From contig NZ_WEIO01000002.1 of assembly GCF_009183655.1 (NCBI RefSeq), forward strand, positions 1-64,000: a stretch of 64,000 nucleotides of DNA. The letters run 5' to 3'. Positions within the stretch are counted from its first letter, which is position 1. Every line of letters begins with the position of its first letter. The DNA comes from Bacillus aerolatus. Lineage in GTDB: Bacteria > Bacillota > Bacilli > Bacillales > Domibacillaceae. The translations under genes and the position numbers were made by a program. Of this stretch, positions 44,025-53,337 are shown in pieces. A model generated the notes under the pieces. That model did not search any database and had not been told where the DNA came from. It saw only the letters and a program-made list of their open reading frames with translations.

Positions 44025-44070
44025 TAAAAAGATTAGTTGAAATTTTCAGATTTCTATGCTAATCTTTTTT
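44025..44070 (+). terminator. Stem-loop with T-run upstream of malate synthase
   Basis: AAAAAGATTAG/CTAATCTTTTT, a perfect stem with a 22-base loop followed by TTATG. It ends 55 bases before glcB. It could be a second terminator or a regulatory attenuator. Confidence 0.45.
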
Positions 44071-44124
44071 TATGATATTTAAGAAACGCTGTTGCGTAAT
44101 AAGAAACAAAAGGGGGATTTTTTA

Positions 44125-46299
44125 ATGAATAATTATGTGAAAGTTGGATCGTTGCAAGTGGATCAGCAGCTGCTCCATTTCGTTAACAACGATGTATTGC
44201 CCGGTACAGGGGTGAAGGCTGAAGCATTTTGGGAAGGATTCAGTGATATCATCGCTGCCTTGACACCGAAAAATCGTGAACTTCTAAAAAATCGTGATGA
44301 TCTTCAAGAGAAGATAAATGAGTGGCACAAAGAGAATGAGTTTGATTTTAAAAAGTATAAATCTTTCCTGGAAGAGATCGGCTATATCGAGCCGGCAGGT
44401 GAAGATTTTAACATTACAACAAAAAATGTCGATGAAGAAATCGCTTTGCAGGCAGGTCCGCAGCTCGTTGTCCCAGTGAACAATGCCCGTTACGCCATCA
44501 ATGCGGCCAATTCGCGCTGGGGCAGTTTGTATGATGCACTGTACGGCACGGATGCAATCCCGGAAACAGATGGTGCCGGAAAAAAAGGCAGCTATAACCC
44601 AGTAAGGGGAGAGAAAGTTATTGCATTTGCACGCGATTTCCTTGATCAAGCAGCTCCGCTTGAAAGCGGTTCCCATAAAGCGGCCGCCAAGTATTCTGTG
44701 GCTAGCGGAAAGCTTGTTGTCACATTAAAAGATGGCAGGGAAACAGAACTTCAAAATAAAGAGCAGTTGCAAGGGTTTCGAGGAGAAGCTGATTCTCCGT
44801 CTGCTCTATTGCTTCAAAATAACGGCCTTCACTTCGAAATTCAAATCGATAAAAACCATCCGATCGGCCAAATGGATGAGGCATCTGTAAAAGACATTTT
44901 AATGGAAGCAGCCTTGACGACTATTATGGACTGTGAAGATTCAGTGGCCGCAGTAGACGCAGCAGACAAAGTGCTTGTGTATCGCAACTGGCTCGGATTA
45001 ATGAAAGGTGATTTAAGTGCTGCTTTCCAAAAAGGCGGCAAACAACTGACGCGCAAGCTGAACGAAAACCGCAATTATACATCTTTAGATGGCGGTTCAT
45101 TCCAGCTGCCCGGACGTTCGCTAATGTTTGTCCGAAATGTCGGCCACTTGATGACGACAAATGCAGTATTGGATGCAAATGGAGATGAAGTGTTTGAAGG
45201 CATCTTGGATGGGGTTGTAACAAGTGCAGTAGCAAAACACTCAATTTCGGAAACAGCAAAGCTTGCTAACTCCCGTAAAGGATCCGTTTATATTGTTAAG
45301 CCGAAAATGCACGGGTCGGAAGAAGTCGCTTTCGCTAATGAATTATTTGACAGAGTGGAAGATTTGCTTAGACTGGATAGAAACACACTAAAAATTGGTG
45401 TAATGGATGAAGAACGCCGTACATCCCTTAACTTGAAAAATTGCATTCGCGCAGTAAAAGACCGGATCGTCTTTATTAATACCGGGTTCCTCGATAGAAC
45501 AGGTGACGAGATGCATACGTCCATGGAAGCGGGACCGATGATTCGAAAAGGTGACATGAAGTCCTCAGTCTGGCTGGCGAGTTACGAAAAATCAAATGTC
45601 GCAGCAGGCTTAGCGGCAGGTTTCCAAAACCACGCTCAAATCGGCAAAGGCATGTGGGCAATGCCGGATCTCATGGCAGATATGCTTGAGCAAAAAATTG
45701 GCCATTTAAAAGCTGGGGCGAACACAGCATGGGTACCGTCACCAACCGCAGCTGTTCTGCATGCGCTTCATTATCATGAAGTGAATGTTAAGCAAGTCCA
45801 AAATGAATTAAAGCAAGGAAATAAAAATTATCAAGAGGATATTTTACAAATCCCGATTGAAAAGAATCCAAGCTGGAATGATGAAGAGATCCAGCAGGAA
45901 CTCGATAATAATGCACAAGGAATTCTCGGTTATGTTGTCCGCTGGGTGGAGCAAGGTGTCGGCTGTTCAAAAGTGCCGGATATTAGCGATGTCGGTTTAA
46001 TGGAAGACCGGGCGACACTTCGCATTTCCAGCCAGCACGTCGCCAACTGGCTGCACCACGGTATTTGTACAGAAGAGCAAGTGATGGAAACGATGAAGCG
46101 GATGGCAAAAGTAGTCGATGAACAAAATACAGGTGACGCCGGCTACCGGCCGATGGCACCTAAGTATGATGATTCCGTGGCTTTCCAGGCCGCGTGTGAT
46201 CTCGTATTTAAAGGATACGAACAGCCGAATGGATACACAGAGCCCATTTTGCACAAGCGCCGGCTCGAGGCAAAAGAAAAATACAGCGTAACTCAATAA
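44125..46299 (+). CDS. glcB: Malate synthase G
   Basis: Monomeric malate synthase of 724 residues, condensing acetyl-CoA with glyoxylate. Family segments: [32 protein letters not shown], the Mg-site [13 protein letters not shown] and the C-terminal [23 protein letters not shown] with the catalytic Asp and nearby Cys. ATG at 44125 after AAGGGGG. No isocitrate lyase or glycolate oxidase gene is nearby, so the glyoxylate source is elsewhere. Confidence 0.96.
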   Translation: MNNYVKVGSLQVDQQLLHFVNNDVLPGTGVKAEAFWEGFSDIIAALTPKNRELLKNRDDLQEKINEWHKENEFDFKKYKSFLEEIGYIEPAGEDFNITTKNVDEEIALQAGPQLVVPVNNARYAINAANSRWGSLYDALYGTDAIPETDGAGKKGSYNPVRGEKVIAFARDFLDQAAPLESGSHKAAAKYSVASGKLVVTLKDGRETELQNKEQLQGFRGEADSPSALLLQNNGLHFEIQIDKNHPIGQMDEASVKDILMEAALTTIMDCEDSVAAVDAADKVLVYRNWLGLMKGDLSAAFQKGGKQLTRKLNENRNYTSLDGGSFQLPGRSLMFVRNVGHLMTTNAVLDANGDEVFEGILDGVVTSAVAKHSISETAKLANSRKGSVYIVKPKMHGSEEVAFANELFDRVEDLLRLDRNTLKIGVMDEERRTSLNLKNCIRAVKDRIVFINTGFLDRTGDEMHTSMEAGPMIRKGDMKSSVWLASYEKSNVAAGLAAGFQNHAQIGKGMWAMPDLMADMLEQKIGHLKAGANTAWVPSPTAAVLHALHYHEVNVKQVQNELKQGNKNYQEDILQIPIEKNPSWNDEEIQQELDNNAQGILGYVVRWVEQGVGCSKVPDISDVGLMEDRATLRISSQHVANWLHHGICTEEQVMETMKRMAKVVDEQNTGDAGYRPMAPKYDDSVAFQAACDLVFKGYEQPNGYTEPILHKRRLEAKEKYSVTQ

Positions 46300-46354
46300 A
46301 ACAACTTTTATCGACAAGGTTTATTCTTCCGTATAAATAAGAGATAATTAGAAA

Positions 46355-46384
46355 AGGCTGGCCAGTTGGAGGCCAGCCTTTTTG
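46355..46384 (+). terminator. Terminator of malate synthase
   Basis: AGGCTGGCC/GGCCAGCCT followed by TTTTTG. Confidence 0.88.
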
Positions 46385-46441
46385 ATGAAGAAATCACCTG
46401 TACAGTAACTGAATTACTTTTTGCAGAAAGGAGCCTGTCTA

Positions 46442-47209
46442 TTGGAAAGAGACAACGTAGTGAAGTCGGTTGCACGGGCACTTGATGTAATCCGAATTGT
46501 CAGTGCTTCCAAGAAAGGGCTTGGTGTAACCGAAATTGCCAAACAGATGGATATAAATAAAAGCTCTGTGTTTCGTATATTGGCCACGCTCAGCCAGTAT
46601 GGTTATATCGAACAGCATGAAGAAACAGGGAGATACCGGCTCGGCTATATGTTTCTCGATATTAGTTCAAAGCTGCTCGATTCGCTTGATGTCCGGACAG
46701 AAGCACGGCCTATACTGAAAGAACTTGAAAACGAAACGAATGAAGTCGTGCATCTTGTCGTTTACGACGAGGGAGAAGTTGTCTATATTGAAAAACTTGA
46801 CGGCAATGAAGCACTGCGCATGCATTCAAAAGTCGGCAAGCGGGCACCGGTGCACTGTACTTCAGTCGGTAAAGCCATTACCTCTCATTTGCCGGCGACA
46901 GACGTGCTGGATATTATTGAACGAAAAGGGCTGCCGGCGCATACTTCTCACACGATTACGGAAAAAGACGCATTTTTAAAAGAACTGGCAGAAGTGAAGA
47001 GAAAGGGTTATGCGTTAGATTTAGAAGAAAATGAAAATGGCATTCGCTGTATTGCCGCCCCCGTTTTTGACCATGCCGGCAATGTTGCTGCGGCAGTCAG
47101 TATATCTGGGCCGACGCTGCGAATGTCAGATGAAAGATTGGAAGTTTTAAGTGAGCGAATGATTCAAGCAGGCCAGATGATTTCCAAACGGATTGGTTTC
47201 AATGGCTGA
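46442..47209 (+). CDS. IclR-family transcriptional regulator
   Basis: A 255-residue IclR protein: N-terminal winged helix (SVARALDVIRIVSASKKGLGVTEIAKQMDINKSSVFRIL split over about residues 7-45) and a C-terminal effector domain with SKVGKRAPVHCTSVGKA and ENENGIRCIAAPVFDHAG. TTG at 46442 after AAAGGAG. It lies behind malate synthase G and may control it, as IclR does for glyoxylate genes in enteric bacteria; this is inference. Confidence 0.9.
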   Translation: MERDNVVKSVARALDVIRIVSASKKGLGVTEIAKQMDINKSSVFRILATLSQYGYIEQHEETGRYRLGYMFLDISSKLLDSLDVRTEARPILKELENETNEVVHLVVYDEGEVVYIEKLDGNEALRMHSKVGKRAPVHCTSVGKAITSHLPATDVLDIIERKGLPAHTSHTITEKDAFLKELAEVKRKGYALDLEENENGIRCIAAPVFDHAGNVAAAVSISGPTLRMSDERLEVLSERMIQAGQMISKRIGFNG

Positions 47210-47256
47210 TTAACTAGTTAGAAGAAGAGACATGTCGATAAAAGAGGAGCAAAAAG

Positions 47257-47865
47257 ATGAAGTATACAGGAGAGCGAGTGCTGCCGGATACAATGAATCC
47301 GATGAACGGCATGTTGCTTGAACATATTGCCCGCTACCAGTTTGCTATTTACTATTCAAAAGGCCGCGTGCTCGATATTGCCAGCGGAAGCGGCTTCGGC
47401 ACTCAGCTGATTGCCAAAGCAGCAAAAAGCAGGCTTCAGGAAGTAGTCGGTGTTGACATTGACCAGGAAGCAACAGATTACGCGAACGGCCGTTATTATC
47501 ACCCGCTCGTAACATATAAAACGGCTGACGCAGCTGACCCGTTTCTTCCCGAAACACTTGGCAAGTTTGATGCGATTTTCAGCTTTGAAACGATTGAGCA
47601 CATCTCCGGTGAAATTTCTTTTCTCCGCAATTTATTTGCGATGCTAAAACCAGGGGGTACACTCGTTATTTCCACTCCGTTCGGCCTTGGCCGCGGGCAG
47701 CCGACAACAGAACCTTTTCATGTTCATCAGCTGACGGAAAAAGAATTTTTTAGCTTATTCGACGGCTATAATCATATAGAGCGCTATTATCAGCGCGGCG
47801 TTCTCATTGAACCTGGGCGTCCGGGAAGACATTACCCGATCGGCATCGCCGTCTGTATCAAATGA
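47257..47865 (+). CDS. Class I SAM-dependent methyltransferase
   Basis: A 202-residue methyltransferase. Motif I is VLDIASGSGFGTQLIA (about 39-54), the acidic motif II EVVGVDIDQEA, and motif post-I FDAIFSFETIEHI followed by LKPGGTLVISTPF. The substrate is unknown. ATG after AGAGGAGC. Forty-odd bases separate it from the iclR-type gene. Confidence 0.85.
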   Translation: MKYTGERVLPDTMNPMNGMLLEHIARYQFAIYYSKGRVLDIASGSGFGTQLIAKAAKSRLQEVVGVDIDQEATDYANGRYYHPLVTYKTADAADPFLPETLGKFDAIFSFETIEHISGEISFLRNLFAMLKPGGTLVISTPFGLGRGQPTTEPFHVHQLTEKEFFSLFDGYNHIERYYQRGVLIEPGRPGRHYPIGIAVCIK

Positions 47866-47911
47866 AATGTCCTGCCTGAAAGGGAAAAACCTTTCAGGCA
47901 GGGCATTTTTT
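47866..47911. terminator. Bidirectional terminator between methyltransferase and malic enzyme
   Basis: AATG-CCTGCCTGAAAGG pairs with CCTTTCAGGCAGG-CATT, followed by TTTTC on the plus strand. Confidence 0.88.
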
Positions 47912-47915
47912 CAAG

Positions 47916-49172
47916 TTAAAAGACGACTTCGGCAGGCTTTACTTGGATAGCCGAGAGCTGATACGTTTTGTTGCGCAAGGAGTCAATGTCGATGTGTTGG
48001 CGGGCAACTCCTGACTCGATGGCGGCACGGGCGACAGCGGCGGCAACTTCAGGAGCGACTCGGGCATCAAAAGAAGAAGGGATAATGTAGTCTTCTGACA
48101 ATTCAAAATCAGAAACGAGAGAAGCGATCGCATAGGCAGCAGCTACTTTCATTTCTTCATTAATATCTGAGGCGCGTGTATCGAGTGCTCCTCTAAAAAT
48201 GCCAGGAAAAGCAAGAACATTATTTACCTGGTTAGGAAAATCTGATCGGCCAGTGCCAATCACTTTTACACCGGATGCTTTCGCTTCATCAGGAGTGATT
48301 TCTGGATCGGGGTTAGCCATGGCGAACACGATTGGGTCCCTTTTCATCGTGTGAATCATTTCTGGTGTAAGTACTCCCGGAGCGGAAACACCGATAAAGA
48401 CATCGCTGTTTTTCACCACTTCTTCAAGGTTTCCTTCTGTCCGGTTGGCGTTGGTGAATGAAGCGACTTCATCCTTTATAGAATTCATTCCGAACGGACG
48501 CCCTTCATAGATGGCACCTCTCGTATCGCACATAATGATTTCTTTCGCACCGAAATTGTTCAACAGTTTGGCAATGGCAATGCCGGCCGCACCTGCTCCA
48601 TTGATCACAATTTTAATCCCGGCAAATGTCTTGTTCACGAGTTTAAGGGAGTTAATCAAACCGGCAAGCGTTACGATAGCTGTACCGTGCTGGTCATCAT
48701 GAAAAACAGGAATATCTAGTTCTTCTTTTAAGCGCTGTTCAATTAAAAAGCAATTAGGAGCTTTTATATCTTCAAGGTTTATTCCTCCAAAAGAGGATGT
48801 TAACAATTTGACGGTTTTAATTACTTCTTCTGGATCCTTCGTATCAAGACAGATAGGAAAAGCATCTACGCCGGCAAAATTTTTCAAAAGGATCGCTTTG
48901 CCTTCCATTACCGGTAAAGAAGCGTCGGCTCCGATGTCTCCGAGACCTAATACGGAAGTACCGTCAGAGACTACGGCAACAGTGTTGGCTTTCATCGTAT
49001 ATTCGTAAAGTTTTTCGCGGTTCGCTTGAATTTCCAGGCAAGGCTCAGCAACTCCCGGCGAATAAACCAAACTTAAATCTTTTAAGTTTTTTACGCTTAA
49101 TTTAGCTGTTGTTTCTAACTTTCCTTGATGGCTCCGATGAATTTCTAATGCTTCTTCTTTTAAATTTTTCAT
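47916..49172 (-). CDS. NAD(P)-dependent malic enzyme, YtsJ-like
   Basis: Malic enzyme of 418 residues, converting malate to pyruvate and CO2. SLVYSPGVAEPC near 35, SDGTSVLGLGDIG, the Lys-bearing MEGKAILLKNFAGVDAFPI, the metal site FHDDQHGTAIV and the nucleotide loop INGAGAAGIAIAK. The compact form without an ACT or PTA domain matches the B. subtilis YtsJ group. ATG at 49172 after AGGAGAAGAGGA. Its neighbour malate synthase makes malate, so both feed the same node. Confidence 0.93.
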   Translation of the reverse strand: MKNLKEEALEIHRSHQGKLETTAKLSVKNLKDLSLVYSPGVAEPCLEIQANREKLYEYTMKANTVAVVSDGTSVLGLGDIGADASLPVMEGKAILLKNFAGVDAFPICLDTKDPEEVIKTVKLLTSSFGGINLEDIKAPNCFLIEQRLKEELDIPVFHDDQHGTAIVTLAGLINSLKLVNKTFAGIKIVINGAGAAGIAIAKLLNNFGAKEIIMCDTRGAIYEGRPFGMNSIKDEVASFTNANRTEGNLEEVVKNSDVFIGVSAPGVLTPEMIHTMKRDPIVFAMANPDPEITPDEAKASGVKVIGTGRSDFPNQVNNVLAFPGIFRGALDTRASDINEEMKVAAAYAIASLVSDFELSEDYIIPSSFDARVAPEVAAAVARAAIESGVARQHIDIDSLRNKTYQLSAIQVKPAEVVF

Positions 49173-49332
49173 GTTTTTCCTCTTCTCCTCTTATTAAGCT
49201 AGTGATCGTTTTTTTTATGTTTGTTCAAAGAAGTAATGTTTTCTATTCTATAATACGAAGAAAAGATAATCAACTTAGTTTTCAGAACATTAACATAATT
49301 TTAAACTTTTTGTTAAAAATTTTCGTAAACAA

Positions 49333-49397
49333 TTGACTTTAAAAACATACAGTATATAATACTAATAAATCCGATTAATTAAATGCGATTAATTAAA
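49333..49397 (+). promoter_or_regulatory. Promoter of the sulfonate importer with a direct repeat
   Basis: -35 TTGACT (49333-49338), 16-base spacer, -10 TATAAT (49355-49360). Behind it CGATTAATTAAA occurs twice, 14 bases apart, at 49372-49383 and 49386-49397, a possible operator. Confidence 0.6.
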
Positions 49398-49412
49398 GAA
49401 GCAGGTGATAAA

Positions 49413-50198
49413 ATGTTTTTACACATTGACCATATAAATAAACAATTTACAAACAACAAAGTAGTCAACGATGTATTGGTTGACATAAATTTAACGATTC
49501 GAGAAGGAGAATTTGTCTCTATCTTAGGTCCTTCCGGCTGCGGAAAATCAACATTGCTATCTATGGTGGCAGGTTTGAGTGAAGCTTCTTCCGGTGAAAT
49601 CAAACTGGAAGGCAAAACGATTAAAAAGCCGGGCAAAGACCGGGGAATGGTTTTTCAGCAAGCCGCCTTGTTTCCATGGCTGAATGTGGAGGAAAATGTC
49701 ATGTTTCCTTTAAGGAAAGAAATGAAAAAGAAAGAAGCAAAACAAACGGCGCGTAAATTTTTACAAATGGTCCAGCTTTCCAACTATGCCGCCCATTACC
49801 CGCATGAATTATCAGGCGGCATGCAGCAACGTGTAGCCATTGCGAGGGCGCTCGCGATGAATCCGAAAATGCTGCTCATGGATGAGCCGTTTGGCGCGCT
49901 GGATGAGCAGACACGGGCCAGAATGCACGCAGAACTTGAAAAAATTTGGATCGAGACGAAAAAAACGATTTTATTTGTGACTCACAGCATCTCAGAATCC
50001 ATTAAGCTGTCTGACCGGATCATCGTGATGGGAACGCAGCCGGGGACAATTATCGCTGATATTAAGGTTGACCTTCCGAGACCGCGAAGGTTTGATCAAA
50101 AAGAAGCGATTCATCTTGAGAAAAAAATAAACTTACTTTTGAAAAATGAAATTGACAAAGTCGTAAAAGAGGAATTGTCTTATGCAGCGAATCATTAA
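49413..50198 (+). CDS. ssuB: Sulfonate-type ABC transporter ATPase
   Basis: A 261-residue ATPase of the nitrate/sulfonate/taurine type. Walker A GPSGCGKST (39-47), signature LSGGMQQRVAIARALA, Walker B MLLMDEPFGALD. ATG at 49413 after GCAGGTGATAA. Overlaps ssuC by 17 bases. The sulfur context downstream (S-box, metI-metC) supports sulfonate uptake. Confidence 0.83.
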   Translation: MFLHIDHINKQFTNNKVVNDVLVDINLTIREGEFVSILGPSGCGKSTLLSMVAGLSEASSGEIKLEGKTIKKPGKDRGMVFQQAALFPWLNVEENVMFPLRKEMKKKEAKQTARKFLQMVQLSNYAAHYPHELSGGMQQRVAIARALAMNPKMLLMDEPFGALDEQTRARMHAELEKIWIETKKTILFVTHSISESIKLSDRIIVMGTQPGTIIADIKVDLPRPRRFDQKEAIHLEKKINLLLKNEIDKVVKEELSYAANH

Positions 50199-50940
50199 AC
50201 AATTGGTATTCTTTATTATCTTGTTAGTTGCTTGGGAAGGGCTCGTCCGGGCAGGCGGGTGGACACCTGATGTTATGCCGAAGCCGACAGATGTATGGCA
50301 GGCTCTCGTTCGCGGCTTTGGAGACAAAACACTAATTTACGATTTAGTGGCCAGCTTCCAGCGTTTATTTATTGGCCTTTTGATTTCTTTAATGTTGGGA
50401 ATAGGGCTTGGCATTTTGCTTGCCAAGTCAAAAACGGCAGACGAAACGCTCGGTTCACTCATCCTAGCTCTGCAAAGCGTGCCAAGTATTGTCTGGCTGC
50501 CGCTGGCAATTATGTGGTTTGGACTAAATGAAAAAGCGGTCATTTTTATCGTTGTTTTAGGTGGCACGCTCGTCATGACGATCAATATGCGAATGGGCAT
50601 AAAAAACGTTTCTCCGCTGTATATTCGGGCTGCACAAACAATGGGGTCGCGGGGACTGGATTTATTTTTGAAAGTCATCTTTCCGGCAGCTGTTCCTTAC
50701 GCAGTTACAGGAGTCAGGCTTGCTTGGGCATTTGCCTGGCGGGCATTAATGGCGGGAGAAATTTTAAGCACGGGACCGGGTCTTGGCTACACGTTAAAAT
50801 ACGCATCAGATTTTGGCGACATGAGCCTCGTTATCGCAGTGATGATTTTAATTGGAGTGATTGGAACGGCCGTAGACTATGCGTTCTTTCAACGAGTAGA
50901 AAAAAATGTGATGCGGCGCTGGGGTCTTGAATCGAGTTAA
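50182..50940 (+). CDS. ssuC: Sulfonate-type ABC transporter permease
   Basis: A 252-residue permease with six hydrophobic helices. VPSIVWLPLAIMWFGL and the coupling segment AAQTMGSRGLDLFLKVIFPAAVP are typical of the SsuC/TauC/NrtB group. Pairs with the ATPase ahead of it. Confidence 0.83.
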   Translation: MQRIIKQLVFFIILLVAWEGLVRAGGWTPDVMPKPTDVWQALVRGFGDKTLIYDLVASFQRLFIGLLISLMLGIGLGILLAKSKTADETLGSLILALQSVPSIVWLPLAIMWFGLNEKAVIFIVVLGGTLVMTINMRMGIKNVSPLYIRAAQTMGSRGLDLFLKVIFPAAVPYAVTGVRLAWAFAWRALMAGEILSTGPGLGYTLKYASDFGDMSLVIAVMILIGVIGTAVDYAFFQRVEKNVMRRWGLESS

Positions 50941-50966
50941 ACACATAGTTAAATGGGGGAGAGAAC

Positions 50967-51968
50967 ATGAAAAAGAAATTAGGGTATTTTAGTTTTATTC
51001 TACTTTTGCTGGCTGGTGTACTTGCTGGGTGCAGCTCATCGGAAGAAGGAAAAGGAGAAGGCAAAAAGAAAGTCGTCATCGGCTACTTCCCGAATCTTGA
51101 CCATGTTCCTGCGATGGTTGCGAAAGAAAAAGGCTATTACGAAGAAGCATTGGGTGAAGATGTAGATGTGGAATATAAATCATTCCCGGATGGCGGGGCA
51201 TTCATGGTCGCGTTGAAAACAGGAGACGTCCATGCGGGTCTTGTTGGACCGGGTCCGGTGATGAATAACTTTACGAACGGGGCCGATGTGAAAATTGTCG
51301 CCGGCGGTTCTTCCGGTGGGACAGTGATCGTAGCGCGTAACGGAAGCGGCATTGAGTCAGTTGCAGATTTTGCAGGCAAAACATTTATTACTCCGGGCGT
51401 TGGGTGCACACATGACGTTCAAATGGAAACATTCATAAAAGACTTCGGAATCGAATCCAACCGTATTGGCGGCAACTTAAAGCATACAACTGGAAAGCCA
51501 GCTCAATATGCAGGATTGTTTGAATCAGGCAAAGTAGATCTTGCAGCTGTTCCTGAGCCTTGGGGATCTCTGCTTGTGAAAGAAGAAGGGGCAAAAATCA
51601 TTGTCGACAGCGATGAAATTTCATTCGGCACGTCATTGCCAAACTCTGTGCTGGCGACGAGTGGCAAATTAGTGAAAGAGGATCCGGAGCTTGTTCAAAA
51701 AATAGTGGATGCTCATCAAAAAGCGATCGACTTTATTAATGAAAACCCCGAAGAAGCGAAAGAATTAACAATTGCTTCTATTAAGAAAGATACGAAACAA
51801 GAATTGGCAAAAGACGTGGTAGACAGCGCGTGGAAACGAATTACGTATACGTCAGAAGTAAATGAAGAAGTCATGCAGGAATTCGCCAATTCTTCTTATG
51901 ATTTAAAATTTTTAAAGACACAGCCGGATTTTACAGCGTTAATTGATAAACAATTCACAAAAAAGTAA
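50967..51968 (+). CDS. ssuA: Sulfonate-type ABC transporter binding lipoprotein
   Basis: A 333-residue binding protein with lipobox VLAGC (Cys22). The fold is the NrtA/SsuA/TauA type: IGYFPNLDHVPAMVAKEKG, LVGPGPVMNNF, VPEPWGSLL. The ligand cannot be read directly; sulfonate or taurine is inferred from the context. ATG after GGGGGAGAG. No sulfonate monooxygenase (ssuD) is adjacent, which leaves room for another oxyanion ligand. Confidence 0.75.
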   Translation: MKKKLGYFSFILLLLAGVLAGCSSSEEGKGEGKKKVVIGYFPNLDHVPAMVAKEKGYYEEALGEDVDVEYKSFPDGGAFMVALKTGDVHAGLVGPGPVMNNFTNGADVKIVAGGSSGGTVIVARNGSGIESVADFAGKTFITPGVGCTHDVQMETFIKDFGIESNRIGGNLKHTTGKPAQYAGLFESGKVDLAAVPEPWGSLLVKEEGAKIIVDSDEISFGTSLPNSVLATSGKLVKEDPELVQKIVDAHQKAIDFINENPEEAKELTIASIKKDTKQELAKDVVDSAWKRITYTSEVNEEVMQEFANSSYDLKFLKTQPDFTALIDKQFTKK

Positions 51969-52037
51969 AGTATTTAAAAAACTCTTGTCATTTCGATCTT
52001 TTTACTGTACAGTTAAAAAAAGTCACAATTTTATAGG

Positions 52038-52143
52038 TTCTTATCAAGAGAAGCGGAGGGACTGGCCCGAAGATGCTTCAGCAACCGGCTGTGTAAAGTC
52101 AAGGTGCTAATTCCAGCGGGTCAAACCCGAAAGATGAGGAGAA
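52038..52143 (+). ncRNA. SAM-I (S-box) riboswitch 2
   Basis: TTCTTATCAAGAGAAGCGGAG, GGGACTGGCCCGAAGATGC, CAGCAACCGGC, AAGGTGCTAATTCC and GAAAGATGAGGAGA are canonical S-box segments. Controls metI-metC. Confidence 0.95.
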
Positions 52144-52153
52144 GATCATTTAA

Positions 52154-52187
52154 AAAAGCCTTCTTCCGAGAAGGCTTTTATTTATTT
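52154..52187 (+). terminator. Terminator of S-box riboswitch 2
   Basis: AAAAGCCTTCT/AGAAGGCTTTT with a TCCG loop, followed by ATTTATTT. Confidence 0.85.
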
Positions 52188-52224
52188 TAAAAATAGGAAA
52201 GTGTACATAGAAGGAGAGAGAAAA

Positions 52225-53331
52225 TTGACAAAGAATCATATTGACACGCTGTTAGCACAAATTGGAAACCGCAGTGAAGAAGCAACGGGTACGGTGAATG
52301 CACCTGTTTATTTCTCCACAGCCTACCGCCATGAAGGCATTGGCCGATCTACTGGGTATGATTATACGCGGACAGGAAACCCGACACGTCAAATCGTGGA
52401 ACAGGCGATTGCCGACTTAGAAGGCGGAGACGCCGGTTTTGCTTTTTCTTCAGGCATGGCAGCGATCCAAACCATTCTTGCGCTGGCACAACCGGGTGAT
52501 GAGTGGATCGCCTCTACCGATTTATATGGGGGTACATACCGGCTGTTTGAAAAAGGGTGGAAAAAATTTGGCTTGTCGTTTGTATACGACAGCTTCCAAG
52601 ATATAAACGAAACGAAAAAGAAAGTGACAGAAAAAACGAAAGTGATCTTTTTGGAAACGCCGACAAACCCGCTCATGCAGGAAGTGGATATAGAAGCCGT
52701 GGCTGCTTTTGCGAAAGAACACGACTTGCTTTTAATCGTTGATAATACATTTTACACACCGCTTTTGCAGCGGCCGCTCACACAAGGTGCTGATCTCGTC
52801 ATCCACAGCGCTACAAAATATCTTGGCGGTCACAACGATGTGCTGGCTGGCCTTATAGCTGTGAAAGGAGAACAGCTTGCCCGCGAGGTAGGCGAAATGC
52901 AAAATGCGGCCGGAGCTGTGCTGTCACCGCTTGACTCCTGGCTGTTGATGCGCGGCATGAAGACGTTGAGCCTGCGCATGAAACAGCACGAACAAAATGC
53001 AAAACAAATTTCTGAATTTCTCCGATGTTGTCCGGAAATTACTGATGTCCTTTATCCGGGCCGGGGCGGTATGCTTTCTTTCCGTCTAGAGTCAGAAAAT
53101 TGGGTCGATGTTTTTTTACAAAATTTAAAACTGATCACATTTGCTGAAAGCCTTGGAGGCGTTGAAAGTTTCATTACTTATCCGGCGACCCAAACACATA
53201 TGGACGTACCTGAAGAAATCCGGATTCAGAACGGCGTCTGCAACCGTCTGCTTCGTTTTTCAGTAGGAATTGAACATGCAGAAGATTTAATAGCTGATTT
53301 ATCTCAGGCATTTAAAAAAATGAAGGAGTGA
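52225..53331 (+). CDS. metI: Cystathionine gamma-synthase / O-acetylhomoserine thiolyase
   Basis: A 368-residue PLP enzyme, the Bacillus MetI type. YDYTRTGNPTR, FSSGMAAIQTIL, LYGGTYRLFEKGWKKFG and HSATKYLGGHNDVLAG with the PLP Lys. It makes cystathionine, or homocysteine from sulfide. TTG at 52225 after AAGGAGAGAG is favoured over GTG at 52201. Six bases ahead of metC. Confidence 0.93.
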   Translation: MTKNHIDTLLAQIGNRSEEATGTVNAPVYFSTAYRHEGIGRSTGYDYTRTGNPTRQIVEQAIADLEGGDAGFAFSSGMAAIQTILALAQPGDEWIASTDLYGGTYRLFEKGWKKFGLSFVYDSFQDINETKKKVTEKTKVIFLETPTNPLMQEVDIEAVAAFAKEHDLLLIVDNTFYTPLLQRPLTQGADLVIHSATKYLGGHNDVLAGLIAVKGEQLAREVGEMQNAAGAVLSPLDSWLLMRGMKTLSLRMKQHEQNAKQISEFLRCCPEITDVLYPGRGGMLSFRLESENWVDVFLQNLKLITFAESLGGVESFITYPATQTHMDVPEEIRIQNGVCNRLLRFSVGIEHAEDLIADLSQAFKKMKE

Positions 53332-53337
53332 AAATAT

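Noticed and set aside
44690-44706. cre-like sequence inside malate synthase
   Set aside because: TTGAAAGCGGTTCCCAT has one mismatch but lies deep in the coding region near 44660, so it is likely chance.
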